This document shows, piece after piece, positions 1 to 7,692 of a DNA stretch of 64,000 nucleotides. A program made the translations under genes and the position numbers. The notes beneath the pieces are model-generated. The model saw nothing but the letters and a program-made list of their open reading frames with translations, did not search any database and was not told where the DNA came from. The stretch is from JAMQPK01 sp963761975 (lineage in GTDB: Bacteria; Acidobacteriota; Vicinamibacteria; Vicinamibacterales; JAMQPK01). The stretch covers positions 248,001 to 312,000 of the forward strand of contig CAVXIR010000002.1 in the NCBI GenBank assembly GCA_963761975.1, given 5' to 3'. Positions within the stretch are counted from its first letter, which is position 1. Every line of letters starts with the position of its first letter.

Positions 1-93
1 GTCTCGACCCGCGTAGAACTCGGACATGCCCATACATCCGAGGCCAATCGCTGAAACGAGGGGGCCGTTCTTGCCGAGCTGTCGGTTTGTCAT
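1..93 (-). CDS. Aldo/keto reductase, N-terminal fragment cut by window edge
   Basis: Read on the minus strand from the ATG at 93-91, the 31 codons begin MTNRQLGKNG and continue with VSAIGLGCMGMSEFY. The pattern R-x-LG-x-x-G-x-x-VSAIGLGCMGMS is the usual opening of aldo/keto reductases, NADPH-dependent (beta/alpha)8-barrel enzymes that reduce aldehydes and ketones in the cytoplasm. Only the first strand and loop are present; the catalytic Asp-Tyr-Lys-His residues lie beyond the window. The family call is good, the substrate unknown. Confidence 0.8.
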   Translation of the reverse strand, partial: MTNRQLGKNGPLVSAIGLGCMGMSEFYAGRD

Positions 94-153
94 GTCGCCT
101 TCCCGATATTTTAGCCCTGCATCGCGGATGCGACGCCCTATACTTGCCGCATT

Positions 154-344
154 ATGAAGCACACCATTTCCGCCGTCGCGATTCTGTCGAGCGTGGCACC
201 CCCTGCCCGGACCAGTACCTGACGCGGGCAAGTGACCATGCCGACGCGCTCGTCAAAGCCGGATATCTGCTTGCCGCCGATGTGCCGCAGGTCATCAAGC
301 GGATGGAAGAGCTTTGGGCGTTGGCGCGGGGAGGAGAGAACTGA
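154..344 (+). pseudogene. Remnant of a secreted alpha/beta hydrolase: signal peptide joined out of frame to the C-terminal tail
   Basis: An ATG at 154 starts MKHTISAVAILSSVA, a credible signal peptide, but the frame stops at 220-222. In a different frame, from about 207 to the TGA at 342-344, the translation DQYLTRASDHADALV followed by KAGYLLAADVPQVIKRMEELW resembles the extreme C-terminus of the alpha/beta-hydrolase-domain family (Abhydrolase_10 type), where a helix of the form ALVxxGxLLxEDVxxxxxRA precedes the stop. The middle of the protein, several hundred residues, is missing. I read this as the scar of a large internal deletion. The family assignment comes from memory of the tail motif and is moderate. 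Confidence 0.5.
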
Positions 345-371
345 GCTGGCTTCCGGAGCAGAGGAACTGAA

Positions 372-1091
372 ATGTTTAGATCGTCGAATCGCACGTTTAC
401 TTTTCTTGGGGTCGCAGTGCTCTTTGCCGGCCAAGCGGTGAGCACTGCGGCAGAGCGCGTGCCGGACGCCGCAGTCGTCAACGGCGCTCCGCAGGGCATG
501 TTCGTCAGCCGAAGCCTGCTGAGTGGCCGCGCTGTCTGCTTGCTTTTCCTCAGCGGCGGTCGCGTCACGCGCTTCATTCCCGAGGGGGGCTTGGAGAACT
601 TCGACTGGGCCCGGCACCAGGCCGCACATTCCGGGGACACGGGACGCTGGGAAATGCGCGGCGGTCAACTGGCGATCGCCTGGGGGGACGGAGGCGTTCA
701 CCAGGGCCCACTCACGGTGCGGCCGGATGGCATTGAATTTTACGGAAAGCGCTACACGAGACCGGTCTCCGTGCCCGCCAGCGCCATCGTCGGTCGGTGG
801 GAAGCCACGCGAGGAACCGCCATCGCTGGTGGGTCGGGCGTCAACGTCGCCAGCACGCTGGATATCCAGGCGGACGGCCGCTACCAGTGGCTCAGCACGA
901 CGGGCGGCGTCGTGGCTGGGCGGGCGACTGCATCGGAGAGGGCGATGACCGGGCGCGTCGCCATCAATGGCGCCACGATTGTGTTCACGTCCGACGCGGG
1001 CACGGCAGCGTCACACACGTTCTTGCCGCTGGCCGGGACACCGGTGACTGCATTCAGCGCAGACACGACCATGTTCACACGAGTGCAGTGA
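372..1091 (+). CDS. Secreted protein of unknown function
   Basis: 239 residues. The start ATG at 372 has GAGGA six bases upstream. Residues 1-28 form a signal peptide (hydrophobic FTFLGVAVLFAGQAVS, then an AxA-like site). The rest is rich in beta strands: a domain with RWEMRGGQLAIAWGDGG at about 98-114 and a second with VGRWEATRG and STLDIQADGRYQW at about 142-175. The repeated GxWxxxxGxL/xxxxDGxY pattern recalls lipocalin-like or META-type small barrels that report on secreted lipids or antibiotics, but no family is certain. Its stop at 1089-1091 directly abuts the GTG of the next gene, so the two are probably cotranscribed. Confidence 0.65.
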   Translation: MFRSSNRTFTFLGVAVLFAGQAVSTAAERVPDAAVVNGAPQGMFVSRSLLSGRAVCLLFLSGGRVTRFIPEGGLENFDWARHQAAHSGDTGRWEMRGGQLAIAWGDGGVHQGPLTVRPDGIEFYGKRYTRPVSVPASAIVGRWEATRGTAIAGGSGVNVASTLDIQADGRYQWLSTTGGVVAGRATASERAMTGRVAINGATIVFTSDAGTAASHTFLPLAGTPVTAFSADTTMFTRVQ

Positions 1092-1898
1092 GTGATTCCC
1101 CGTTCGTACCTGTTCGTCCCAGGCAACCGCGCTGATCGTTTCGACAAGGCACGCGCCTCCGGTGCGCATGCGGTGATTCTGGATCTCGAAGATGCGCTTG
1201 GGCCTTTGGAAAAGGAGGGCGCGCGCGATCACATCGCGAAGTGGTTGAATCCGTCCAGGCCCGTCGTCCTCAGGATAAACGGCCCCGACAGCCAGTGGTT
1301 CGAGGGCGATCTCGCCCTTGCCGCCACACCGGGGATCGCCGCTGTCATGATTCCGAAAGTCGGCGACGCTCAGCACGTGCGCGCGACGCAACATCGGCTT
1401 CCCGCTGCCATGCCTGTCTTGCCGTACATCGAATCAGCTCGCGGAGCGGATCAAGCGCGAGCGATTGCGGAGGTTCCAGGCGTCCAGCGCCTGGTGTTCG
1501 GCCATCTCGATTTGCAGGCCGATCTCCGCATTCAGGGCGGCGCGGAGGAACTGGATTACTTCCGGTCCCATATCGTGCTGGCATCGCGTGTCGCGGGAAT
1601 TCTGCCACCGGTCGACGGCATCGCGACGACGATTGGTGACGTCGACGGATTGATTCGAGAGACGCGTCGCGGGAAGCGGTTTGGATTCGGCGCGAAACTG
1701 TGCATTCACCCTTCACAAGTCCAGCATGTGAACGAGTGCTATCGCCCGAGCGAACTGGAGATAGCGTGGGCGCAGCGTGTGCTTACGGCGCTCGAGGCTT
1801 CCAGTGGTGGCGTCGTGGCGGTTGACGGCCAGATGATCGATCGGCCTTTGCTCCTGCAGGCGCAGGAGATTCTCAAAGAAGCCGACCTGAATCAGTAG
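1092..1898 (+). CDS. HpcH/HpaI aldolase / CitE-like acyl-CoA lyase
   Basis: 268 residues from a GTG that follows the previous stop with no gap. The protein opens PRSYLFVPGNRADRFDKA, then AVILDLEDALGPLEK: the N-terminal SxLFVPG and LDLEDAV-type motifs of the CitE/malyl-CoA lyase family. E and D residues that hold Mg2+ are visible in LDLEDA (about 32-37) and in the stretch VFGHLDLQAD (about 137-146), and GFGAKLCIHPSQV (about 199-211) is the conserved C-terminal CoA-binding segment. These enzymes cleave or form C-C bonds in (S)-citramalyl-, malyl- or methylmalyl-CoA in the cytoplasm. A MaoC hydratase converges on it from the other side, a pairing that fits a methylmalyl-CoA/mesaconyl-CoA type reaction sequence. 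The exact substrate cannot be read from the sequence. Confidence 0.85.
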   Translation: MIPRSYLFVPGNRADRFDKARASGAHAVILDLEDALGPLEKEGARDHIAKWLNPSRPVVLRINGPDSQWFEGDLALAATPGIAAVMIPKVGDAQHVRATQHRLPAAMPVLPYIESARGADQARAIAEVPGVQRLVFGHLDLQADLRIQGGAEELDYFRSHIVLASRVAGILPPVDGIATTIGDVDGLIRETRRGKRFGFGAKLCIHPSQVQHVNECYRPSELEIAWAQRVLTALEASSGGVVAVDGQMIDRPLLLQAQEILKEADLNQ

Positions 1899-1899
1899 T

Positions 1900-1965
1900 T
1901 TGACGCAAAGACGCGATGACGCCGAGAAACAAGAGCTTCCTCTGCGGCTCGGCGCCTCGGCGTCG
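1900..1965. repeat. Intergenic inverted word-array (GACGC/CTCGGCGTC type)
   Basis: Immediately after the lyase stop, short words such as GACGCAAAGACGCGATGACG are followed by CTCGGCGCC and CTCGGCGTC. The arm GACGCCGAG at 1918-1926 is the exact reverse complement of CTCGGCGTC at 1956-1964. The spacer lies between two convergent genes, where a hairpin could end transcription in both directions. It belongs to the spacer class described in the findings. Confidence 0.7.
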
Positions 1966-1991
1966 AAATACAGACAAAGCCAGTCCAGACC

Positions 1992-2504
1992 CTACACCGA
2001 TCCTCCTGGATTAGGGGACGGCCGTGAGACCGCCGGCACGTGCCCCCGCTTGTAAATCATCACCGTACGGGTGAACTCGATCACGACGACGCCGTCCTGG
2101 TTGAAGCCCGTCGTTCGGACCGTGACGATCCCGACACTGGTTCGCGACTTGGATTCGCGCTTGTGTAGCACCTCGCTCCGCGAGTAGATGGTGTCCCCCT
2201 CGAAGACCGGATTCGGCAGCCGTACTTCATCCCACCCCAGATTCGCCATTGCGTTCTGCGAGACATCGGCAACGGACTGTCCGGTGACCAGCGCGAGCGT
2301 GAACGTAGAATCGACGAGCGGACGACCGAACTCCGTTTGCGCCGCGTACGCGGCATCGAAATGAATCGGGTTGGTGTTCTGAGTCAGCAGCGTGAACCAG
2401 CTGTTGTCGACCGCAAGGACCGTACGCCCCAGGGCATGTTCGTACACGTCGCCGATTTCGAAGTCCTCGTACACACGGCCGGTCCAGCCTGGCTTTATCC
2501 CCAC
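1992..2504 (-). CDS. MaoC-family hydratase
   Basis: 170 residues. I place the start at the GTG at 2504-2502, because CCAGGAGGGT lies eight bases upstream on the minus strand and because the longer frame up to 2579 would overlap the start region of the divergent gene. The protein shows a hot-dog fold: YEDFEIGDVYEHALGRT near the N-terminus, then the catalytic segment NPIHFDAAYAAQTEFGRP (D and H of the MaoC hydratase motif NxxHxDxxxA) and a second hot-dog core with VFEGDTIYSRSEV. MaoC proteins hydrate enoyl-CoA-type substrates; the resemblance is to the mesaconyl-CoA hydratase branch. It converges on the CitE-like lyase across a hairpin-forming spacer. Confidence 0.85.
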   Translation of the reverse strand: MGIKPGWTGRVYEDFEIGDVYEHALGRTVLAVDNSWFTLLTQNTNPIHFDAAYAAQTEFGRPLVDSTFTLALVTGQSVADVSQNAMANLGWDEVRLPNPVFEGDTIYSRSEVLHKRESKSRTSVGIVTVRTTGFNQDGVVVIEFTRTVMIYKRGHVPAVSRPSPNPGGSV

Positions 2505-2510
2505 TCGAGT

Positions 2511-2518
2511 ACCCTCCT
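2511..2518 (-). promoter_or_regulatory. Shine-Dalgarno that fixes the MaoC GTG start
   Basis: The minus strand reads CCAGGAGGGTACTCGAGTG here. AGGAGGG is a near-perfect anti-16S match seven to eight bases before the GTG, whereas the upstream in-frame ATG at 2579-2577 has no such site. This decides in favour of the shorter protein. Confidence 0.75.
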
Positions 2519-2577
2519 GGCGCGGAGCACGAGAAGCGCTTTCCCTGGCGGCAGAATGTAATGTAATGATAGGCGGC

Positions 2578-3222
2578 ATGTCACCAGCTCGTGCCTACCG
2601 CGCCGGCGAGTCGCTCGAAGACTACTGCCGCGCCTGTAAGACCGATCGACTCCACACGGTGATGGCCGCCGACGAAGCGGGGCAGCCGCTTCGCGTCGTA
2701 TGTGGCTTCTGCGGCAGTGAGCACGGGTATCGTGGCGGTCCTAAAATCGGCACGTATAGTTCGCGCCCAGCCCCTTCACCGTCCGCGCCGCGACGTGCCG
2801 CGTCGGCGCCGACCGACCGCGAGCCATTCCCCATCGTCAGCGATCGCGAAAGGATTTCAACAGCTATGCCTTCTGATATGTCGGGCGACCTCGAGCTGCT
2901 CCTGCGACGCATCATCCGTGAAGAGTGTGGCATCAGCGCGGTGGCGCCGGCGGAGAAATGGCGCGGTGGCACGTTCGTGCTTCGGCCGGGAACACCAGGG
3001 GTGCAGGAAAAGAGCTGGCCGGTCGAAACGTTCTTTCACAAGGTGGTGATGCTTCGGAACCGGCTGCGATCGCTCGAGCAGGTGGTGAACGCCTCTGATT
3101 TCCCCGACGATGTGAAGGTGAAGCTTCAGGGCTACATTACAGGATGTTACGGAACGCTGACGAGCTTCAACGTGCTGTTCGCGGACGAAGACGACCAGTT
3201 CATGGGGGCGGGAGGCGAGTGA
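2578..3222 (+). CDS. Zinc-ribbon protein of unknown function
   Basis: 214 residues. An ATG at 2578 follows TAGGCGGC; an alternative ATG lies at 2566. The N-terminus carries a compact zinc ribbon: CRAC at about 20-23 and CGFC at about 43-46, spaced by a short beta hairpin. A low-complexity Pro/Ser/Ala linker (about 60-90) follows. The C-terminal half reads DLELLLRRIIREECG and then KWRGGTFVLRPG and SWPVETFFHKVVMLRNRLR, apparently helical. I do not recognise the family. The linker joining a zinc ribbon to a helical domain suggests an adaptor or regulator. The gene is divergent from the MaoC gene and a few bases upstream of the next gene, so likely in one operon with it. Confidence 0.65.
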   Translation: MSPARAYRAGESLEDYCRACKTDRLHTVMAADEAGQPLRVVCGFCGSEHGYRGGPKIGTYSSRPAPSPSAPRRAASAPTDREPFPIVSDRERISTAMPSDMSGDLELLLRRIIREECGISAVAPAEKWRGGTFVLRPGTPGVQEKSWPVETFFHKVVMLRNRLRSLEQVVNASDFPDDVKVKLQGYITGCYGTLTSFNVLFADEDDQFMGAGGE

Positions 3223-3234
3223 GGTGATTTGCGG

Positions 3235-4083
3235 ATGAAGTCAATTCAGGGCTTTCTCATCGCGGTGATGCTGTCAGCCGGTACCGCCGCCCATGCGCAG
3301 GTATCGTTCGATCGCGCGCATGACCGCGGTCCCGGTATCGCGACATCGTTGTTCGGCACCTATATCCAGCCGGGGGAACTACTCGTCTATCCCTTCTTCG
3401 AGTACTACAGGGACAACAATCTCGAATACGAACCTTTCGACTTCGGACATATCGACACAACCGAGCATCGCGGACGATACAGGGCCAAGGAAGGGCTCAT
3501 TTTCGTGGGCTATGGCATCTCGGAACGCCTCGCGGTCGAGTTCGAAATGGCCGGCATCTCTGCAAGGTTGGACAAGTCGCCGCTCGATACCTCGACACTG
3601 CCTGCAAGAATTGAGGAATCCGGACTCGGCGACGTGGAAGCGCAACTTCGCTGGCGTTGGCGTCGTGAGACAGACACCCGCCCCGAGCTGTTCAGTTATT
3701 TTGAGACCGTCTTTCCGACTGCGGAAACCGGCTCACTGATTGGCACGTCAGAATGGGAGTTCAAGCTCGGTTTCGGAGTGATTCGTGGGATGCGCTGGGG
3801 CACCATCACCGCACGCGCGGCCGTAGCCACCAGCGGCGGAACCGTGGAACCAGGTGAATATGCCGTTGAGTACCTGAAGCGTCTTTCGAATCGGTTCCGC
3901 GTGTTCGGAGCGATTGAAGGAAGCCAGGACGAGGTCGAGCTCATCACCGAAGCTCACGTGTTCCTCGCGCGAAACGTCTTCTTGAAGTTGAACAACGCGT
4001 TCGGATTGTCGTCGAAGGCGACGGACTGGGCGCCCGAAATCGGCGTGATGTTCGTCATCCCTACAGCCAGGGCCCGCCCCTAA
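3235..4083 (+). CDS. Outer-membrane beta-barrel-like secreted protein
   Basis: 282 residues from the ATG at 3235, chosen over a TTG at 3229 because GAGGTGA at 3221-3227 is then correctly spaced. Signal peptide at residues 1-22 (IQGFLIAVMLSAGTAAHAQ). The mature part has alternating strands typical of small outer-membrane barrels: LLVYPFFEYYRDNN, RAKEGLIFVGYGISERLAVEFE, SGLGDVEAQLRWRWRRE, and a last strand APEIGVMFVIPTARARP. The lay-out resembles proteins annotated as MetA-type phenol-degradation barrels, with unknown cargo. It lies downstream of the zinc-ribbon gene with a 12-base gap. Confidence 0.6.
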   Translation: MKSIQGFLIAVMLSAGTAAHAQVSFDRAHDRGPGIATSLFGTYIQPGELLVYPFFEYYRDNNLEYEPFDFGHIDTTEHRGRYRAKEGLIFVGYGISERLAVEFEMAGISARLDKSPLDTSTLPARIEESGLGDVEAQLRWRWRRETDTRPELFSYFETVFPTAETGSLIGTSEWEFKLGFGVIRGMRWGTITARAAVATSGGTVEPGEYAVEYLKRLSNRFRVFGAIEGSQDEVELITEAHVFLARNVFLKLNNAFGLSSKATDWAPEIGVMFVIPTARARP

Positions 4084-4135
4084 TCGTGTTTCACAGGCTT
4101 GTGAGGGACGATTCCCGCTAGGATATCCGCAGGAC

Positions 4136-5311
4136 TTGGCCGAGACTCTCAAGACCTTCTTCTCACCGTCTCTCGTTCGTCGTCTGGCGGCGGATCTCGT
4201 GCGCGTGCACCCGGAGTTCCCGGTCGACGTCTTCGTCAAGGACGCGTGCGCCGGGCTGGACGCACTCGAGCTTCTCGATCGCGGACGGCATATTGCTCGG
4301 GTCCTCGGAACGCACCTGCCCTCGTCATATCCAGAGGCGATCGACGCACTCCTTCGATCGCTTGGGCCCGAACATGCGACAGACGAGCTGGTTGGCGTCG
4401 GCATGGCGCCATTCTTCTATTTACCGCACTTGCTCTTCGTCGCCGAGCGCGGGCTCGAGCACTTCGATCTCTCGATGCGCGCGCAATACGAGCTGACCAA
4501 ACGCTTCAGCGCGGAATCGAGCATTCGCCCGTTCATCGACCGCGATCCGGAGCGCGTGCTGGCAATGCTGCAAGCATGGACAAAGGACCGCAACGCCCAC
4601 GTCCGTCGTCTCGTCTCTGAGGGCACACGGTTGCGGCTTCCATGGGCGCCGCGCGTGGCCTGGCTCGACCGAAACCCGGAGCGTGTGCTCGCGCTGCTCG
4701 AGCTGTTGAAAGACGATCCATCCACGATGGTGCGGCGAAGCGTCGCGAACAACCTGAACGACCTCGGCAAAGCGCGACCAGATCTGCTGATCCGGACGGC
4801 GGAGGCCTGGCTCAAAGACTCATCACCGGAACGCCGCAGCCTGGTCGAGCATGCGCTGAGGAGCGCCGTGAAGCGATCCGACAGGGATGCGCTCCGATTG
4901 CTCGGGTACGGCAGGAAGCCGTCGGTGTCGCTGCGAAGCGTTGCATTCGATCCTGCCCGAGTGCGGATAGGTGCACGCGTGGTCATGAGCTTCAGCCTGC
5001 AAAGTACCTCGCGCCAGTCGCAGGATCTCCTGATTGACGTGGCCGTTCACTTCGTGAAGGCCCGAGGCACGACCGCGGCAAAGGTGTTCAAGGTGACGCG
5101 CCTGGTGCTTTCCCCACGTCAGCAAGTGAATCTGACGACGGCCTTCTCGCTGGCGGTGCACACAACTCGCGTGCCTCAGCCAGGGAGACACGCGGTGGAC
5201 GTCGTGGTGAACGGACAGACCATGCCAGCGGGATCGTTTCAGGTCGTTACCGGGCGGAAGAGCACATCGCGGAAGTTGCCTCTGCGGTCTAGCAGAACCC
5301 GGCGCAGCTGA
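4136..5311 (+). CDS. DNA alkylation repair protein, AlkC-like (HEAT repeats plus Ig-like C-terminal domain)
   Basis: 391 residues from a TTG at 4136 preceded by TAGGATA. Residues 1-255 are HEAT-like helical repeats with motifs of the alkylpurine DNA glycosylase AlkC/AlkD group: FFSPSLVRRLAADLVRVHP near the start, ALELLDRGRHIARVL, and RDPERVLAMLQAWTKDRNAHVRRLVSEG followed by a near-repeat NPERVLALLELLKDDPSTMVRRSVANNLND. Residues about 275-380 form an Ig-like beta domain (PARVRIGARVVMSFSLQSTS, LLIDVAVHFVKARG), as known for AlkC enzymes that remove 3-methyladenine. The role would be cytoplasmic base-excision repair. It follows the preceding gene by about 50 bases. Confidence 0.8.
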   Translation: MAETLKTFFSPSLVRRLAADLVRVHPEFPVDVFVKDACAGLDALELLDRGRHIARVLGTHLPSSYPEAIDALLRSLGPEHATDELVGVGMAPFFYLPHLLFVAERGLEHFDLSMRAQYELTKRFSAESSIRPFIDRDPERVLAMLQAWTKDRNAHVRRLVSEGTRLRLPWAPRVAWLDRNPERVLALLELLKDDPSTMVRRSVANNLNDLGKARPDLLIRTAEAWLKDSSPERRSLVEHALRSAVKRSDRDALRLLGYGRKPSVSLRSVAFDPARVRIGARVVMSFSLQSTSRQSQDLLIDVAVHFVKARGTTAAKVFKVTRLVLSPRQQVNLTTAFSLAVHTTRVPQPGRHAVDVVVNGQTMPAGSFQVVTGRKSTSRKLPLRSSRTRRS

Positions 5312-5351
5312 CCCACATCCTTAACACCACTGGTCGATGAGCAGTGGGCGC

Positions 5352-5389
5352 CGCTTCGGTAGCGCAGGGCTTTAGCCCTGCCATCAGGC
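5352..5389 (+). repeat. Dispersed palindromic repeat, copy 1
   Basis: The core GCAGGGCTTTAGCCCTGC (5364-5381) is a near-perfect inverted repeat preceded by CGCTTCGGTAGC. On the minus strand it translates as AGLKPCATEAAP. Two more copies, one inverted and one cut in half, lie at 16400-16425 and 26125-26148. All three are outside intact genes. Confidence 0.75.
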
Positions 5390-5396
5390 TTCCACG

Positions 5397-5515
5397 AACC
5401 AGCTCGACGACGCGGGAGAGGCTCCGCTTCGCACTTCGCGCGTGAGGACGAACCGACCGCTTTGCGGCGGAGCAACCAGCCCGCCGCCGCAAACCAGCTC
5501 GACGAGGCGGGAAAG
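5397..5515. repeat. Imperfect direct repeat in a 530-base gene-free stretch
   Basis: The region 5312-5847 has no convincing gene. Within it, AACCAGCTCGACGACGCGGG at 5397-5416 recurs as AACCAGCTCGACGAGGCGGG at 5492-5511, a 95-base period with one mismatch in 20. Further GC-rich fragments follow to about 5780. Long frames cross it on the minus strand but have no start context or family resemblance. It looks like an accumulation of repeat debris. Confidence 0.55.
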
Positions 5516-5847
5516 CGCATCTTCGCGGCCTGATCCGATTACGCGATGGGAGGGGTTCGAGACTCCCAACGCTTCGTACGCGCCGCAGATGCGCTTTCCG
5601 GCACGGGAGTACGTCGCCTCGCTCGCGATGGTTTGCCGCAGCGGGCTGGTTTTCCCGCCGTAGACGCCAGTGGTTCGTCTGACGAGCGCGAAGTGCGCAT
5701 GGCAACGCCACAGTGTGGCGTTGCCAGCGGAGGACGCATCTTGCGCCCCGCGACCGGATACGTGATGCGAGATCCGCTGGCGCGTCCGCCTTGACCGTCA
5801 TGGCCCTCGAGGATACAAGATGGAGGAAGAATGGAGGAAAGAAGGCA

Positions 5848-6078
5848 GTGGCTACTCTGAATATCAAGAACTTTCCAGATGCGCTATACCGCAAGTTGCA
5901 GATACGAGCGAAACGTGATCGACGCTCGGTTGCCCAGGAAGCCACCCATTTGCTCATTCAGGCTCTCGAAGCATCAAAGCCGCTCTCCATCCTCGAGCTT
6001 CAGGGTCTTGGAAAGGATCTTTGGCGGCGGGCGGACGCGGTCGGCCACGTCCAGCGTGAACGCGATTCGTGGGACTGA
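5848..6078 (+). CDS. Ribbon-helix-helix antitoxin (FitA/VapB-like), orphan
   Basis: 76 residues from the GTG at 5848, with GGAGG ten bases upstream. The N-terminal strand ATLNIKNFPDALYRKLQIRA and the following helix KRDRRSVAQEATHLLIQALE are the DNA-binding and dimerisation elements of a short RHH antitoxin; the C-terminus (LGKDLWRRADAVGHVQRERDSWD) is the typical basic and acidic toxin-wrapping tail that ends in SWD. Such antitoxins repress their own operon and neutralise a PIN-domain RNase encoded just downstream. Here the downstream toxin is reduced to a stub, so the antitoxin is unpaired. Confidence 0.8.
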   Translation: MATLNIKNFPDALYRKLQIRAKRDRRSVAQEATHLLIQALEASKPLSILELQGLGKDLWRRADAVGHVQRERDSWD

Positions 6079-6125
6079 TCGAGGATCTCGTCACCGCCAT
6101 CGTGCTACGTGCGATGCCTGTGTTC
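6069..6125 (+). pseudogene. Stub of a PIN-domain (VapC-like) toxin gene
   Basis: A GTG at 6069 overlaps the antitoxin stop by ten bases, the arrangement expected for a vapBC-type pair, and the reading VGLIEDLVTA matches the first ten residues of PIN toxins of this group, which normally continue into a strand ending LDTxxFIY. That strand and its catalytic Asp are absent; the sequence instead runs into the C-terminus of the propeller gene on the opposite strand. The toxin was probably lost by deletion. Confidence 0.45.
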
Positions 6126-7682
6126 TCACCGCCGCTCGAGCACATACCCGAACGCGTAGACGGTGCCGTCGTAGGTGCCGACGTGAACCTGGCTGTTGCT
6201 GGCCCAGAGATTTCCTGGAGGAACGTACGACGTGATGATCTTTCCACTGTTCCAGAGCTCGCGGCCTGACTGCGAGTCGAGTGCATAGAGCATTGCCGCT
6301 CCCTGCGGACGGCCGCTTGAAGCGGCAAAGACAACGTCGTTCACCACAATCGGCGCCGTGGGTGCGGGAAGATCTCGTGACGTCCAGCCGGGCTGAAGCG
6401 CCGGTTTACCGCCCTCATCCACGATCCTGAACGCGACGATCCCGCGTGGGCGAGGCACGAGAAGCCAAGAGGTGCCCACCGGCTGCTCGAATGTGGCCAG
6501 GGCATCGGGCGCGAAATTACTCGTCTGAATAACGAACAGCGGCGTTGAGTGATTGGTGCCGCCGAGCGCAGCGGCGTCAAGAAGGAAGAGAGCGTTGCCC
6601 GTCGCGGCGGCGACGATTTCGCGTCCGCCGCGACTGATGACGACCGGTGTCGTGACAAACTCAGCAGATGGACTCGTGAACCAGTCGATCGGCTGTAACG
6701 TCTTCGCGTCGAGTGCGACGATGGCGTTGGAGTATCCACCGGCCGTCGTCGTACCAGGACCGATGGCCACGAGAATCCTGCCGCTTGCCGTGAACGCGAG
6801 ATTGCCGACCGGGCTGCCGCCGTTCGTCTTCCACGAGCTTACGGTCTTGTTCTGCGGATCCAGCGTGATTGCCCAGACTCCATTCGCCACGGCGCCACAC
6901 TCGTTGCTCGTGCTCGTGTAGAGCATGTCGCCGATCGCCGTGAGATCTGAGTAGCGGGCGTTCGGAGGAAGAAACGGAACGGGTTTCTCCACATCGAAAC
7001 CAGAAACCTGGCCGAGCGCGTGCAGGGTTCCAGCGCTTGACACAACGTAAATTGGTCCAGGGTATCGGCCGGCGCCAACACCGCCACCACCACCACGCCC
7101 GGTCGGAATCGGCGTCGCACCACGCAGGCCCGCGCCTCCGTCGCGACGCGCGATTTCCATGGGCACGCCTTCGCCGGGTAGTCCCATGCCGCCCCGGTAA
7201 CCGCCACGAGCTGCCGCCGGCGCGGGCAATTGCAGCGGTTCACGAACGAGGCCGACGAGGCGGCCGGCGGCGCCCGTCATGCCACCCGGGCACCGGGGTG
7301 TAGGCGCCGGTAACGTTGCATCGAAGCGTCGGCTCCACACCGGATACCCCGTGTCGTTATCTAATGCAAACACGATGTTCGATGCACCGCTCACAAAAGA
7401 CGCCGGCGTAAAGCCGAGCAGCCCGTTCATCGTGACACCCTGGTTGAGCGAGGCCGACTGGCGAGGCGCATTCTCGAGCTTCTCCCGCCACAAGAATTCG
7501 AAGCCGGGTTTTGACAGGTTTTCGACTGAAATATTCGGGTCGAGCCGAAGCCACGCCGTGCGCTGCGCATCCGCGCCGGTTGCGGGCCAGTCGAAACCGA
7601 TGTTCCGTCCTTGAGCCCAACCCACGGCGCTCGCGAGCGCGCAAATCATGGCGAGCAAACAACCGCGAACGGTGCCGCGCAT
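6126..7682 (-). CDS. PQQ-type beta-propeller protein, secreted (paralogue 1)
   Basis: 518 residues. Signal peptide at 1-23 (CLLAMICALASAVGWAQG). The mature protein is built of propeller blades with W-rich strands: NTGYPVWSRRFDATLP style, then SAGTLHALGQVSGFDVEKP, a glycine-rich loop (GRGGGGGVGAG), and a last blade ending SGRELWNSGKIITSYVPPGN, LWASNSQVHVGTYDGTVYAFG. The LYALDSQSGRELW and YDGTVYAFG motifs are those of PQQ-dependent dehydrogenase-like repeats (PF13360/13570). I see no clear PQQ or calcium ligands, so a scaffold or sugar-binding role is as likely as a dehydrogenase. It follows the paralogue at 7693-9264 by ten bases in the same operon. Confidence 0.75.
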   Translation of the reverse strand: MRGTVRGCLLAMICALASAVGWAQGRNIGFDWPATGADAQRTAWLRLDPNISVENLSKPGFEFLWREKLENAPRQSASLNQGVTMNGLLGFTPASFVSGASNIVFALDNDTGYPVWSRRFDATLPAPTPRCPGGMTGAAGRLVGLVREPLQLPAPAAARGGYRGGMGLPGEGVPMEIARRDGGAGLRGATPIPTGRGGGGGVGAGRYPGPIYVVSSAGTLHALGQVSGFDVEKPVPFLPPNARYSDLTAIGDMLYTSTSNECGAVANGVWAITLDPQNKTVSSWKTNGGSPVGNLAFTASGRILVAIGPGTTTAGGYSNAIVALDAKTLQPIDWFTSPSAEFVTTPVVISRGGREIVAAATGNALFLLDAAALGGTNHSTPLFVIQTSNFAPDALATFEQPVGTSWLLVPRPRGIVAFRIVDEGGKPALQPGWTSRDLPAPTAPIVVNDVVFAASSGRPQGAAMLYALDSQSGRELWNSGKIITSYVPPGNLWASNSQVHVGTYDGTVYAFGYVLERR

Positions 7683-7692
7683 CCCTGGCTCC

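Noticed and set aside
5530..5575. tRNA-like T-arm (GGTTCGAGACTCC)
   Set aside because: The arms do not pair correctly, no D-arm or anticodon arm can be folded upstream, and there is no acceptor stem.
5289..5957. 222-codon minus-strand frame
   Set aside because: It runs through repeat DNA and the AGLKPCATEAAP palindrome and overlaps the antitoxin gene; no start context or family match.
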